Source: Methylomicrobium lacus_A
Lineage (GTDB): Bacteria; Pseudomonadota; Gammaproteobacteria; Methylococcales; Methylomonadaceae
DNA: 64,000 nucleotides
NCBI RefSeq assembly: GCF_041897535.1
Contig: NZ_CP169217.1
Span: 744,001-808,000, forward strand
Direction of reading: 5' to 3'
Made by a program: the position numbers and the translations under genes. The notes under the pieces were generated by a model. The model saw only the letters and a program-made list of their open reading frames with translations. It was not told the DNA's origin and did no database searches. Positions 35,472-45,184 of the stretch are shown in pieces. Each line of letters opens with the position of its first letter. The first letter of the stretch is position 1.

Positions 35472-37589
35472 CTACGCCTGTTTCAGCAGCACCAGCGATC
35501 GTCCGCCCAATGGATAAGCTTGCTCCGTCTGGTAACGTGTAACATCCGGCGTACCGATAGCATCCCGCGTGTCGAGCAGCACTTCCCAATATTCATGGTC
35601 CTCGAATTGCGGTAGCATAAATGCGATCTCCCCATGATAAGCATTCAGAAGCAACAACAGATTATTGTCCTTTAAACGCCGTCCGCGCCCGTCGGTTTCG
35701 ACCAGTTTACCGCCCGCAAAATATAGGCCAAGACAATGCGAAGATGCCTGATTCCAGTCGTCATCTCTCGTTTCGGATCCATCGGAATTGAGCCAGACGA
35801 TATCTTTTATCTCGCCGCCATAATTGGGGCTTCCCTGAAAAAAATAACGTCGCCGAAACAAGGGATGCTGGTTGCGCAAGCCGATAATACGCCGAGTGAA
35901 TGCAAGCAAATCCTGATCCTGTTTCTTCAGTTCCCATGAGAGCCAGCTAATCGCGTTATCCTGACAATAGGCATTGTTATTACCCTGCTGGGTACGTCCG
36001 ATCTCGTCGCCTGCCTGCAGCATCGGAACCCCTTGCGAAAACAGCAGAGTCGCAAGAAGATTGCGCTTTTGCCGGGCACGCAAGGCATTGATCGCGGGAT
36101 CGTCGGTTTCCCCCTCGACGCCGCAATTCCAGGAATGGTTATTGTCAGTACCAGAATTGCCTTCTTGGTTGGCCTCGTTGTGCTTGTCGTTATAGGTCAC
36201 CAGGTCATGCAAGGTAAATCCGTCGTGCGCACTGAGGAAATTGATGCTGGCATGAGTTCGCCCACTGCGTTCGTAGAGGTCGCTGGATCCGGTCAAGCGT
36301 TGCGCCAGCTCCCCGATCAACCCTTCATCGCCTTTCCAGTAGGCACGAATACAATCGCGATACTTATCGTTCCATTCCGACCAGCCCAGCGGAAAATTTC
36401 CGACTTGATAGCCGCCTTCGCCCAGGTCCCAGGGTTCGGCAATCAGCTTGATGGTGCTCAGCACAGGATCCTGACGGATGGTATTGAAGAAGGTGCCAAG
36501 CTGATTCACTTCGTGTAACTCCCGGGCCAGTGAGGATGCCAGATCGAAACGGAAACCGTCCACATGCATTTCCAGCACCCAATAACGCAGGCTGTCCATC
36601 ATCAATTGCAGCACGCAGGATTGCTGCATGTCCAGGGTATTGCCGCAGCCGGTGTAGTCCATATAAAAGCGTGGATTATCACCCGCAAGGCGATAGTAGG
36701 AAGCATTGTCGATGCCCCGGAAGGACAGTGTCGGCCCCAGTTGATTGCCTTCGGCAGTATGGTTGTACACCACATCCAGAATCACCTCGATACCGGCTTT
36801 ATGCAGTGTCTTTACCATGGTTTTAAATTCACTGATTTGACCGCTGGCCGAATAACGGGAGTCGGGCGCCAGAAAGCCTATCGAGTTATATCCCCAGTAA
36901 TTGCGCATGCCGCGTTCGACCAGATGGCGATCATCAAGAAATGCATGCACCGGCATCAGTTCGACGGTCGTCACGCCTAGCCGTTGGAGATGCTCGATGA
37001 CGGGGTCCATCGCCAATCCGGCATAGGTGCCGCGCAACTTGGGCAGAATATCTGGATGTTGCATGGTAAAGCCTTTGACGTGCAGCTCATAAATCACCAT
37101 GTCGCACCATTGAATGTCGGGGGGATGATCATTCCCCCAGGCGAAGGCCTGATCGATCACCCGGCACTTCGGCATCACATTGGCATTGTCGCGACGACTA
37201 AAAGATAGATCGTCATCCTTGGCGCCTATGCGATAGCCGAAATGGGCGTCGCTCCAGAGCGGCGTCCCCACAATATCTTTTGCATAGGGCTCTATCAGCA
37301 GCTTGTTCGGATTGAAACGATGCCCCTCCTGAGGACGGTAAGGTCCATGCATCCGAAAACCATAAAGCAGTCCGGGACGGGCCTCGGGCAGATAGCAATG
37401 CCAGACTAAATCGCTACGCTCTTTGAGTTCGACGCGCTGGACTTCGTTCTTGCCCTTGGCGTCGAACAAACATAACTCGACTTTATCGGCATGCTCGGAA
37501 AAAATGGCAAAATTCACCCCTTCGCCGTCCCAATGGGCACCTCGCGGATAGGGACGCCCAGGCCATACCGCCGTTATTGTCTTCGCCAT
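35472..37589 (-). CDS. glgX: Glycogen debranching enzyme (isoamylase-type)
   Basis: A 705-residue GH13_11 protein. The opening PGRPYPRGAHWDGEGVNFA is the typical GlgX start. Catalytic residues are Asp in HVDGFRFDLAS (about 346), Glu in LIAEPWDLGEGGYQ (about 383) and Asp in FLSAHDGFTL (about 455). It cuts alpha-1,6 branches left by phosphorylase trimming and releases linear maltodextrin, a feedstock for TreY/TreZ. It lies 29 bases after treS/pep2 and 5 bases before treZ. Confidence 0.95.
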   Translation of the reverse strand: MAKTITAVWPGRPYPRGAHWDGEGVNFAIFSEHADKVELCLFDAKGKNEVQRVELKERSDLVWHCYLPEARPGLLYGFRMHGPYRPQEGHRFNPNKLLIEPYAKDIVGTPLWSDAHFGYRIGAKDDDLSFSRRDNANVMPKCRVIDQAFAWGNDHPPDIQWCDMVIYELHVKGFTMQHPDILPKLRGTYAGLAMDPVIEHLQRLGVTTVELMPVHAFLDDRHLVERGMRNYWGYNSIGFLAPDSRYSASGQISEFKTMVKTLHKAGIEVILDVVYNHTAEGNQLGPTLSFRGIDNASYYRLAGDNPRFYMDYTGCGNTLDMQQSCVLQLMMDSLRYWVLEMHVDGFRFDLASSLARELHEVNQLGTFFNTIRQDPVLSTIKLIAEPWDLGEGGYQVGNFPLGWSEWNDKYRDCIRAYWKGDEGLIGELAQRLTGSSDLYERSGRTHASINFLSAHDGFTLHDLVTYNDKHNEANQEGNSGTDNNHSWNCGVEGETDDPAINALRARQKRNLLATLLFSQGVPMLQAGDEIGRTQQGNNNAYCQDNAISWLSWELKKQDQDLLAFTRRIIGLRNQHPLFRRRYFFQGSPNYGGEIKDIVWLNSDGSETRDDDWNQASSHCLGLYFAGGKLVETDGRGRRLKDNNLLLLLNAYHGEIAFMLPQFEDHEYWEVLLDTRDAIGTPDVTRYQTEQAYPLGGRSLVLLKQA

Positions 37590-37618
37590 CTTGAACCTCC
37601 TGGTCTGAATGATTCACC

Positions 37619-40600
37619 TTATAAAAGCGACAGGATGCCGCGCAACGGCATGACGACCCAATCCGGTCGATTGTCGAGTTCGTAGCGCACCTCGTAAAAC
37701 GCCTTTTCCAGCAAGAACAGGTCTAGCAAGCCGCACAGACTTGACTGCGGCGCGATCAATCCGGAACCGCGCACCGTTTCATCGTAGGCTTTGATGAAAA
37801 CTCGCCCAACCTCTACTTCCCAGTCGCGCAGCAAAGGCTCAAACCTAGCCGCGTCCTCGGCTTTTTCGGAGCTGTGGTGCGCAACTGCGGTTTGCGCAGC
37901 ATAGTTGAAGGAAAGCAGCATGCCGGCCACATCCCTCAAGGGCGAGTGTTTGTGGCGACGCTCGGCGAGCAGGCGTGTCGGCTCACCCTCAAAATCGATG
38001 ATCACGAAATCATTCTTGGTGAGCAGAACTTGCCCCAGATGATAATCGCCATGGTAGCGCGTCTTGACGGCTTTCAACTGCCCGGAAATACACCCCTGGA
38101 GACGGTCCGCAAGGGTATTTCGCTGGGCGAGCAAGGCTTGTGCTATCTCGCGAACGTTCCCGGCAAGCCCTTCCTGCCGCCGTTCGAGTTGAGCCAGCGT
38201 GGCTGCCGCCTCCGTTTGCACCCGTAATATCCAGTCCGCAAGATCGGTGTCGGTTACCGGTTCTGGATCGAAGGCGGAATCACCCGTTGCGGTAGCCAGC
38301 GCATTGTGCAGTTCGCCTGTACGCTGACCGAGCGTGCGCATCAAAACCAGATAGGCGCCATGGGCTTGCGCCGCGGGTACGGGCTGTGCGGCTGTTGCGC
38401 GGCATTCCTCCAGGAAACGCCGCAGGTAATCCAGCGTGTAGCTCCAGCAGTCGCCCTGGTTTTCGACATAGCCCTGCAGCAAGGCAAGCGTCATGCAGTT
38501 GCCGTCGCCGGCCTCATACTCGACTGCGCCGGCCACTGCCGCCATATGGGGAAACTTGGCTACCTCGGTTAAAAAACGTCCGATGTCCAACTCAGGGTGG
38601 GTACCGACTTGTAGATGCCGATAGCCTTTCAAGAATAGCCTTTCACCCATTACAACTGCGGTATTGCTCCCCTGCATCGCGGCAGGACGTACCGGGAGGT
38701 CTGCGGATACCTTACCGGCTAGAACCGCATAAGCGCTGGTGGACGAAAAGCGGATCACGCCCCGTTCGCAGGATAGCGTTTGATTCGCACCGATGGCTTG
38801 TACCAACGCCCGGCAAAACGCCGCGTCTGCAAATGCATCGCCCAGAATTCCAACCTGTGCCTGCCGGCGCACCTTGGCGACGGTAGTCGCCGACATTGCG
38901 CGCAGGCGCTCCGGATTCCCATTTTCCCATGCCAATGCGAGGGGCAAAAAACAGTTCATCGGCTCGCCGGCCGCGGCTTCGATGCGGAACAGGGCTACCA
39001 GCCAGTTATCGACCTGACCGCCCCATTCGGCATAATCGCTGATGACCACGCGGCTTACCACCTCACCCTTGCCTCCAAACCAGCGTTGCGCAGCGACAAA
39101 GCGCGGCAGTGCGTCTTGTTCGAGCAAGATACGCAGCTTCTCGGCCATCGCCATGCGCCAGGACACAACCCTGTCCCGGAACAAACTGCGCCAGCCGTCG
39201 AACAGCACCAGCGTCGGCAACTCCTCGGGAGGCAAGTGTTCGCCGTACCAGACCGGAAGCTCTTCGCCCCTGGTCAGCCGAAACCAGTAGAAGTTATGGC
39301 CGGGCAAGGTGAGCACATAGGGCAATTCGCCTATGGGCGGAAAAGCCGAGCGGCCCATCAACTCCACCGGCACGCAGCCCTTATACGCCGAAAGATCGAG
39401 TTCGACCGCTTGCGCGGCGCGCGACAGATTGCTAACGCAAAGAATAATGTCGTCTTCGTATGTTCTGAGATAGGCGAGTATCTTTCGATTGCCTGGGTGT
39501 AAAAACACCAGTTTTCCGCGCCCGAATGCCTGATGATTTTTGCGCACCGCCAGTACTCGCTGCATCCAGTTCAACAGCGAAGCTCGCTCGCGCAGCTGCG
39601 CCTCCACATTGACCGCCCCGTAGCCATATACCGGGTCCATGATAGGAGGCAGATACAGGCGTTGCGGGTCGGCGCGGGAGAAGCCGGCATTACGGTCCGG
39701 ACTCCACTGCATGGGGGTGCGTACACCGTTACGGTCGCCCAGAAAGAAATTGTCCCCCATGCCGATTTCGTCGCCGTAATAGATGATCGGAGACCCCAGC
39801 AGGGACAGCAGCAAACTGTTCATCAAGCGGATCTTGTTAATCTCATTGTCCATCAACGGCGCCAGCCGGCGGCGGATGCCGATGTTCAGCCGCGAGAGCG
39901 GATCGCCGGCATACATCTGGTACATATAGTCGCGTTCCTTGTCAGTGACCATCTCCAGGGTCAACTCGTCGTGATTGCGCAAAAAAATAGCCCATTGGCA
40001 GGTTTCCGGTATGTCAGGCGTCTGGCGGATGATGTCCACGATCGGATGTCGATCTTCCTGAGCAATCGCCATGTACATCCGCGGCATCAGGGGGAAGTGG
40101 TAAGCCATGTGACATTCATCGCCTTCACTGAAGTAGTCGCGCACGTCTTCCGGCCACTGATTGACTTCGGCGAGAAACACGCGGTTTCGGTAGTGCTGAT
40201 CGAGGACCGCGCGCATTTGCTTGATCACGGCATGCGTTTCGGGCAGGTTTTCGTTCTGGGTGCCCTCACGCACGCACAGATAGGGAATCGCGTCCAAACG
40301 CACGCCGTCAACGCCATGGTCCAGCCAAAAACGCATCAGTTTGATAACCGCCTTCACCACCCGCGGGTTATTGAAGTTGAGGTCAGGTTGATGGGAGAAA
40401 AAGCGATGCCAGTAATAGGCATGGGCTTCCTCATCCCAGCTCCAGTTGGATTTCTCGCTATCGGTGAAAATAATCCGCGTTTCGGGAAACTTCCGGTCGG
40501 TATCACTCCACACGTAGAAATTACGCTTGCTAGAACCTGCCGGCGCTCGCCGAGCAGCCTGAAACCAGGGATGCTGATCGGAGGTGTGATTAATGACCAG

Positions 40601-40954
40601 CTCGGTAATGACCTTCAGATGGCGGCGATGCGCAGCCTTCACGAACTGCCTGAAATCGGCCATGGTCCCGTAAGCGGAATGGACTTTGCCATAGTCGGCG
40701 ATATCATAACCGTCGTCGCGCATCGGAGAAGGGTTGAAGGGCAATAACCAGAGCGTGTTCACACCTAAATCCTGGAGATAATCGAGCTTCTGGATCAGGC
40801 CGGCAAAATCTCCGACGCCATTATTGTCGCTGTCAAAAAATGCTTTGACGTGCAGTTCGTAAATAACGGCGTCTTTATACCAGAGCGGATCGTCCATCCA
40901 TTGCTTGTTTTCCACGAGCGTTTTGTTTATCTCGCTGGCTTTTGTCTCGCTCAT
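37619..40954 (-). CDS. treS: Trehalose synthase-maltokinase fusion
   Basis: An 1111-residue bifunctional protein. The N-terminal half is TreS (GH13_16), with GVDGVRLDAIPYL (Asp about 218), FLAEVNQWPE (Glu about 261) and RNHDELTLE (Asp about 328). It interconverts trehalose and maltose. From about 620 it is a maltokinase (Pep2/Mak): a FVAAQRWFGGKGE start, the catalytic loop HGDYHLGQVLL (about 968) and the metal-binding IIDFEGEP (about 985). Together they convert trehalose to maltose-1-phosphate using ATP, the substrate of GlgE. It is placed 9 bases after glgE. Confidence 0.95.
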   Translation of the reverse strand: MSETKASEINKTLVENKQWMDDPLWYKDAVIYELHVKAFFDSDNNGVGDFAGLIQKLDYLQDLGVNTLWLLPFNPSPMRDDGYDIADYGKVHSAYGTMADFRQFVKAAHRRHLKVITELVINHTSDQHPWFQAARRAPAGSSKRNFYVWSDTDRKFPETRIIFTDSEKSNWSWDEEAHAYYWHRFFSHQPDLNFNNPRVVKAVIKLMRFWLDHGVDGVRLDAIPYLCVREGTQNENLPETHAVIKQMRAVLDQHYRNRVFLAEVNQWPEDVRDYFSEGDECHMAYHFPLMPRMYMAIAQEDRHPIVDIIRQTPDIPETCQWAIFLRNHDELTLEMVTDKERDYMYQMYAGDPLSRLNIGIRRRLAPLMDNEINKIRLMNSLLLSLLGSPIIYYGDEIGMGDNFFLGDRNGVRTPMQWSPDRNAGFSRADPQRLYLPPIMDPVYGYGAVNVEAQLRERASLLNWMQRVLAVRKNHQAFGRGKLVFLHPGNRKILAYLRTYEDDIILCVSNLSRAAQAVELDLSAYKGCVPVELMGRSAFPPIGELPYVLTLPGHNFYWFRLTRGEELPVWYGEHLPPEELPTLVLFDGWRSLFRDRVVSWRMAMAEKLRILLEQDALPRFVAAQRWFGGKGEVVSRVVISDYAEWGGQVDNWLVALFRIEAAAGEPMNCFLPLALAWENGNPERLRAMSATTVAKVRRQAQVGILGDAFADAAFCRALVQAIGANQTLSCERGVIRFSSTSAYAVLAGKVSADLPVRPAAMQGSNTAVVMGERLFLKGYRHLQVGTHPELDIGRFLTEVAKFPHMAAVAGAVEYEAGDGNCMTLALLQGYVENQGDCWSYTLDYLRRFLEECRATAAQPVPAAQAHGAYLVLMRTLGQRTGELHNALATATGDSAFDPEPVTDTDLADWILRVQTEAAATLAQLERRQEGLAGNVREIAQALLAQRNTLADRLQGCISGQLKAVKTRYHGDYHLGQVLLTKNDFVIIDFEGEPTRLLAERRHKHSPLRDVAGMLLSFNYAAQTAVAHHSSEKAEDAARFEPLLRDWEVEVGRVFIKAYDETVRGSGLIAPQSSLCGLLDLFLLEKAFYEVRYELDNRPDWVVMPLRGILSLL

Positions 40955-40963
40955 GGTTCCCTC

Positions 40964-42955
40964 TTACAGAAAGTAATCGAAGTCGTGTTCGGTACGCACG
41001 CGCCGGCGCAATTTGAAAATATGCGCCGGCGCCACCCAGGGATTGATCTCAACGAAGTTGCGCGCACCATTCCACAAATAGCGGGCGCCCGTCAGTTGAT
41101 CATGCATTTGATAAGGGCGGGCTTCCAGGCCAAGCACATCCGGCGACAGCGTGACCCAGCCGGTCTGGGTATGCTGCGGATCCAGATTGGCTACCACCAG
41201 GATGATTTCAGCGTTATCCTCCGTGGTTTTTGCGTAACAAAGCAGATTCTCATTGTCCACCGCAAAAAAGGTCAGACGATGATCCTGCTGCAATGCCGGG
41301 TTTTCCCTGCGTATGCGGTTCACCCGCGCGATAAAATCCTTCAAACTGTCTGCACGGTCAAGCTCCCAGCGGCGCACTTGGTATTTCTCGGAATCGAGAT
41401 ATTCTTCTGCGCCAGCATCGCGAGGGACAGCCTCCATCAACTCGTAGGCCGGTCCATAGATGCCATAATTCGCGCCCAGCGTGGCCGCCAGCACCAGGCG
41501 CATCATAAATGCCGGGCGGCCTCCGAATTGCAAATACTCGGGCAGGATGTCGGGGGTATTCGGCCACAGATTGGGCCGGAAATATTCCCGCACTTCCGTG
41601 CGGGTGAGTTCGGTGAAATAGGTTTCGAGTTCGCTTTTCGTATTGCGCCACGGGAAATAATTGTAGGACTGGCTGAAGCCCAGTTTGGCAAGACGGTAAA
41701 TGATTTTCGGACGGGTAAAGGCTTCAGCCAGAAAAATCGTCTCGGGGTGCCCGCGCTTCACCTCGCCTATCAGCCATTCCCAAAACGGAAACGGTTTGGT
41801 GTGCGGGTTGTCGACACGGAATATGTGCACCCCCTGCCCGATCCAGAACAGGAACACATCCAGCAGTTCCTGCCATAACTCACTCCAGGCGCCGCTGTCA
41901 AAATTGAACGGGACAATGTCCTCGTATTTCTTCGGCGGATTCTCGGCATACTGAATACTGCCGTCCGCTCGCCGGCGGAACCATTCCGGGTGCTCGTGCA
42001 CGTAGGGATGATCCTGCGAACACTGGAAGGCGATGTCCAGCGCGATATCGATACCCAGTTCATGCGCCTTCACCACCAGGCACCGGAAGTCGTCCAGCGT
42101 GCCCAGTTGCGGATCGATCGATTTGTGGCCGCCATCCGCCGAACCTACCGCCCACGGACTGCCCACATCGGTCTCGGCCGCTACCGGCGCGTTATTCGCT
42201 CCTTTGCGTTTAGTCAGCCCGATCGGATGGATAGGCGGCAAATACACCACGTCGAATCCCATCGCCGCCACATAGGGCAAGCGCTTTTCGCATTCGGCGA
42301 AGGTGCCGTGATGCATGCCCTCGTCCACGCAGGAGCGGGGGAAAAATTCGTACCATGTGCTGTACCGTGCTTTTACCGGCTCTACCCATAGGCTTAGCAA
42401 CCCAGGATAATCTGTAGCCAGGCTTCGATCCGAATGGCGCCGCATCAGGCTCGCCAGGTTTTCGGAAAGCGCCGCTGCAGAACCTGCATCCGGTTTGGCA
42501 GTTCGCAGTGCTTCGGCAAACTGCTGTAGCTGCAACTTATTTTCGCCGGCTGCGCGCGCCGCAGCCTCTGCCACCAGCACCCCACCGGCCTGAAGCGCCA
42601 TGGCGATATCCGCCGCATCGCTTCGCCGGATAAATTCTTGCCTCCAGGAAAAAAAAACATCACTCCAGGCGGTAATGGTGTAGACATACCGGCCAAGTTC
42701 GGTGACCTGGAACGATGCACGCCAACGATCATTACCCAACGGCGCCATGGCGACCTCGCGCCAACCGGTTTCCGATGCGTGCCGGTAGCGCAACACGCAG
42801 GCTAGCGCATCCTGTCCGTCGGTGAATGCATCCGCTTCCACATCCACGCTCTGACCGATGACGCGCTTGATCGGAAAGCGCCCGCAATCGATTGCCGGTT
42901 GCACATTTTCGATAACCACCCGGCATCTGCCGTCGAGGCGTTGTGTGCCTGTCAT
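40964..42955 (-). CDS. glgE: Maltose-1-phosphate maltosyltransferase
   Basis: A 663-residue GH13_3 enzyme. An N-terminal domain (about 10-130) leads to the barrel, with IFRVDNPHTKPFPFWEW (nucleophile Asp about 380) and FLAEAFTRPK (acid/base Glu about 408). GlgE extends alpha-1,4-glucan with maltosyl units from maltose-1-phosphate. The ATG overlaps the stop of glgB by four bases. Its donor is made by the next gene product. The pathway was defined in mycobacteria, and the same set is known in several Proteobacteria. Confidence 0.95.
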   Translation of the reverse strand: MTGTQRLDGRCRVVIENVQPAIDCGRFPIKRVIGQSVDVEADAFTDGQDALACVLRYRHASETGWREVAMAPLGNDRWRASFQVTELGRYVYTITAWSDVFFSWRQEFIRRSDAADIAMALQAGGVLVAEAAARAAGENKLQLQQFAEALRTAKPDAGSAAALSENLASLMRRHSDRSLATDYPGLLSLWVEPVKARYSTWYEFFPRSCVDEGMHHGTFAECEKRLPYVAAMGFDVVYLPPIHPIGLTKRKGANNAPVAAETDVGSPWAVGSADGGHKSIDPQLGTLDDFRCLVVKAHELGIDIALDIAFQCSQDHPYVHEHPEWFRRRADGSIQYAENPPKKYEDIVPFNFDSGAWSELWQELLDVFLFWIGQGVHIFRVDNPHTKPFPFWEWLIGEVKRGHPETIFLAEAFTRPKIIYRLAKLGFSQSYNYFPWRNTKSELETYFTELTRTEVREYFRPNLWPNTPDILPEYLQFGGRPAFMMRLVLAATLGANYGIYGPAYELMEAVPRDAGAEEYLDSEKYQVRRWELDRADSLKDFIARVNRIRRENPALQQDHRLTFFAVDNENLLCYAKTTEDNAEIILVVANLDPQHTQTGWVTLSPDVLGLEARPYQMHDQLTGARYLWNGARNFVEINPWVAPAHIFKLRRRVRTEHDFDYFL

Positions 42956-44892
42956 GATGCGCTGCCTTGCCGCAAAAACAGGACGCCAAGCGGCGGAAGA
43001 TGCAGCATCAGGGAATGATACATGTCACCGGCAGAGACTGGGCTCGCTTCTACGGCGCCAAAATTCCCCACGCCGCTGCCGCCATAGCACTCGGCGTCGC
43101 TGTTCAGCACTTCATGCCAGACACCGCCGCTCGGCGCTCCGACCCGATAATTCTCGCGGACGACCGGCGTAAAATTGCATACCACCAAAACCGTATCGTT
43201 CGGGTGTAGCCCTCGGCGTACAAAGCTCAGCACACTTTTTTCCGCATCGTTGCAATCCAGCCATTGAAAGCCGTCAAGACTGAAGTCTTGCCGATACAGC
43301 GCCGGTTCACTGCGGTAAAAACGATTGAGATCAGCGACCCAACGCCGTAGCCCGTAGTGATGAGAATATTGCAGCACCTGCCATTCCAGGCTCTCGTCGT
43401 GCTGCCACTCGCGTTTCTGTCCGAATTCGCAGCCCATGAACAATAATTTCTTGCCCGGATGGCCCCACATATAGCCATACAATAAGCGTAGATTGGCGAA
43501 TTGTTGCCATTCGTCGCCCGGCATTTTTCCGATCAGCGAACCCTGGCCGTGCACCACTTCATCGTGTGAAAAAGGCAGCACGAAGTTTTCCGAGAAGGCA
43601 TACCAGATGCTGAATACAAGCTGGCCGTGGTGATATTTCCGATTCAGCGGATCTTCCGAAAAATACCGCAGGGTATCGTGCATCCACCCCATATTCCACT
43701 TCAAACCGAACCCCAGCCCTCCCGCCGATACGGGCCGGGAGACCATGGGCCAGGCCGTGGATTCTTCCGCGAAAGTCTGAGTATCGGGGTATTCACGATA
43801 GACCGCCTCGTTCAGGTGGCGCAGAAAAGAAACCGCATCCAGGTTTTCCCGGCCGCCATTGCGATTGGAAATCCATTCCCCTTCCTTGCGTCCAAAATCC
43901 AGGTAAAGCATCGACGACACGGCATCGATGCGCAGGCCGTCAATATGATATTTATCAAGCCAAAACATCGCACTGCTGGTCAGGAATGCGCCCACCTCGT
44001 GCCGGCCATAATTAAAAATCGAGCTATGCCAATCCGGTTGATAGCCCTGACGGGGGTCGGCGTGCTCGTAGAGATAGGTTCCATCGAAATGACCGAGGCC
44101 ATGGGCGTCACCTGGAAAATGCGCAGGCACCCAGTCCAGGATCACGCCGATACCCTGCTGATGCAAGGCATCCACCAGAAACATGAAGTCCTGCGGCGTG
44201 CCGTAGCGCGCGGTGGGCGCAAAATAGCCGGTGGTTTCGTAGCCCCACGATCCATAGAAAGGATGCTCTGTCACCGGCATGAATTCGACGTGGGTAAAAT
44301 TCATCTCTTCGAGATAACGCGGCAGCCATTCCGCCATTTCTCGGTAGCTCAGGAAACGGTTGCCGTCTTCCGGTACCCGGCGCCAGGAGCCCAGATGGAC
44401 TTCGTAAATGGAAAAAGGCGCGTTCAGCTGGTTTTTCCCTCCTCGCCGCGCCATCCACGCAGCATCATTCCAGGCATAGTCCAGTTCCCAGACACGGGAA
44501 GCGGTTAACGGCGGCATCTCCCAGCAGAACGCAAAGGGATCGCCCTTGTCGGCAATGTTTCCGTCGCGGGAAACTATACGGTATTTATAGCCTGCCCCGA
44601 CCATCACATCGGCAACGAATCCTTCCCAAATCCCCGAGCCGTCGTCACGAAGACGCAATGCATTCGCTGTTGCCTCCCATTGATTGAACTCACCGATCAC
44701 CGAGATGGCAGAGGCATTGGGCGCCCACACGGCGAAGCTGCAACCTTTTACGCCATCAACGGTGATCAGGTGCGAGCCCAGTTTTTCATACAGGCGAAAA
44801 TGACTGCCTTGTTTAAACAAATAAATATCGAGATCCGTAAGCAGGCTGGCGTGAAACACGGCTTCCACGGGAAGATTCATTAACGTGGACAT
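42952..44892 (-). CDS. glgB: 1,4-alpha-glucan branching enzyme
   Basis: A 646-residue GH13_9 protein: a CBM48 domain (about 45-130; FAVWAPNASAISVIGEFN), and a catalytic barrel with GLRIDAVSSMLY (Asp about 320), TFAEESTAWP (Glu about 371) and PFSHDEVVHG (Asp about 442). It lacks the extra N-terminal E-set of the longer E. coli enzyme. It is the first gene of the glucan operon, so a promoter should lie at 44893-44934 or further up. Introduces alpha-1,6 branches into the linear glucan made by GlgE. Confidence 0.95.
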   Translation of the reverse strand: MSTLMNLPVEAVFHASLLTDLDIYLFKQGSHFRLYEKLGSHLITVDGVKGCSFAVWAPNASAISVIGEFNQWEATANALRLRDDGSGIWEGFVADVMVGAGYKYRIVSRDGNIADKGDPFAFCWEMPPLTASRVWELDYAWNDAAWMARRGGKNQLNAPFSIYEVHLGSWRRVPEDGNRFLSYREMAEWLPRYLEEMNFTHVEFMPVTEHPFYGSWGYETTGYFAPTARYGTPQDFMFLVDALHQQGIGVILDWVPAHFPGDAHGLGHFDGTYLYEHADPRQGYQPDWHSSIFNYGRHEVGAFLTSSAMFWLDKYHIDGLRIDAVSSMLYLDFGRKEGEWISNRNGGRENLDAVSFLRHLNEAVYREYPDTQTFAEESTAWPMVSRPVSAGGLGFGLKWNMGWMHDTLRYFSEDPLNRKYHHGQLVFSIWYAFSENFVLPFSHDEVVHGQGSLIGKMPGDEWQQFANLRLLYGYMWGHPGKKLLFMGCEFGQKREWQHDESLEWQVLQYSHHYGLRRWVADLNRFYRSEPALYRQDFSLDGFQWLDCNDAEKSVLSFVRRGLHPNDTVLVVCNFTPVVRENYRVGAPSGGVWHEVLNSDAECYGGSGVGNFGAVEASPVSAGDMYHSLMLHLPPLGVLFLRQGSAS

Positions 44893-44934
44893 TCGCTTAC
44901 CCTCATTGTTTTTTTGCGAATTGAACTCTTGGGT

Positions 44935-45077
44935 TCACCGCCTCACATAAGGGGATGGTGCATTAGCCCCCAAGATACCCACAGCAATCAAATACACGAC
45001 CACGGATAAATTTAGCGCCAGCAAAATTAATACCCCTTTCATTAAGACGCCAGAAGGGGTTCGATCGCGATATTCAT
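44935..45077 (-). pseudogene. Frameshifted DUF3096-like small membrane protein gene
   Basis: The ATG at 45077 has AGGAGGG in front and opens MNIAIEPLLAS, the normal DUF3096 start, but hits a stop after 11 residues. The rest of the protein (MKGVLILLALNLSVVVYLIA and on to VGILG) continues in another frame ending at 44935. Single-frame homologues are about 45 residues. A one- or two-base indel near 45045 explains it. A second, more decayed copy is at 16977-17093; both keep the same upstream element. Confidence 0.65.
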
Positions 45078-45108
45078 GGTGGCCCTCCTTTAAGTAATTT
45101 ATCGGGAA

Positions 45109-45142
45109 GATCGGACGTCGTATGTACGGTGTCGTACATACG
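45109..45142 (-). promoter_or_regulatory. Conserved upstream element of decayed DUF3096 copy B
   Basis: GATCGGACG followed by CGTATGTAC-GGTGTC-GTACATACG, a perfect 9-bp inverted repeat with 6-base spacer (arms 45119-45127 and 45134-45142). It lies about 40 bases before the relic's ATG. The same block, less perfect, is upstream of the copy at 16977-17093 (see 17141-17172). Confidence 0.55.
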
Positions 45143-45184
45143 ATCACTATCAGGGATCCCCCATACGCGCCAACTTAACTTCGA

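Noticed and set aside
39533..41878. Long plus-strand frames (404 and 342 residues) opposite treS/pep2 and glgE
   Set aside because: Shadow frames of the well-supported GH13 genes; His/Arg/Gln-rich composition and no recognisable motif.
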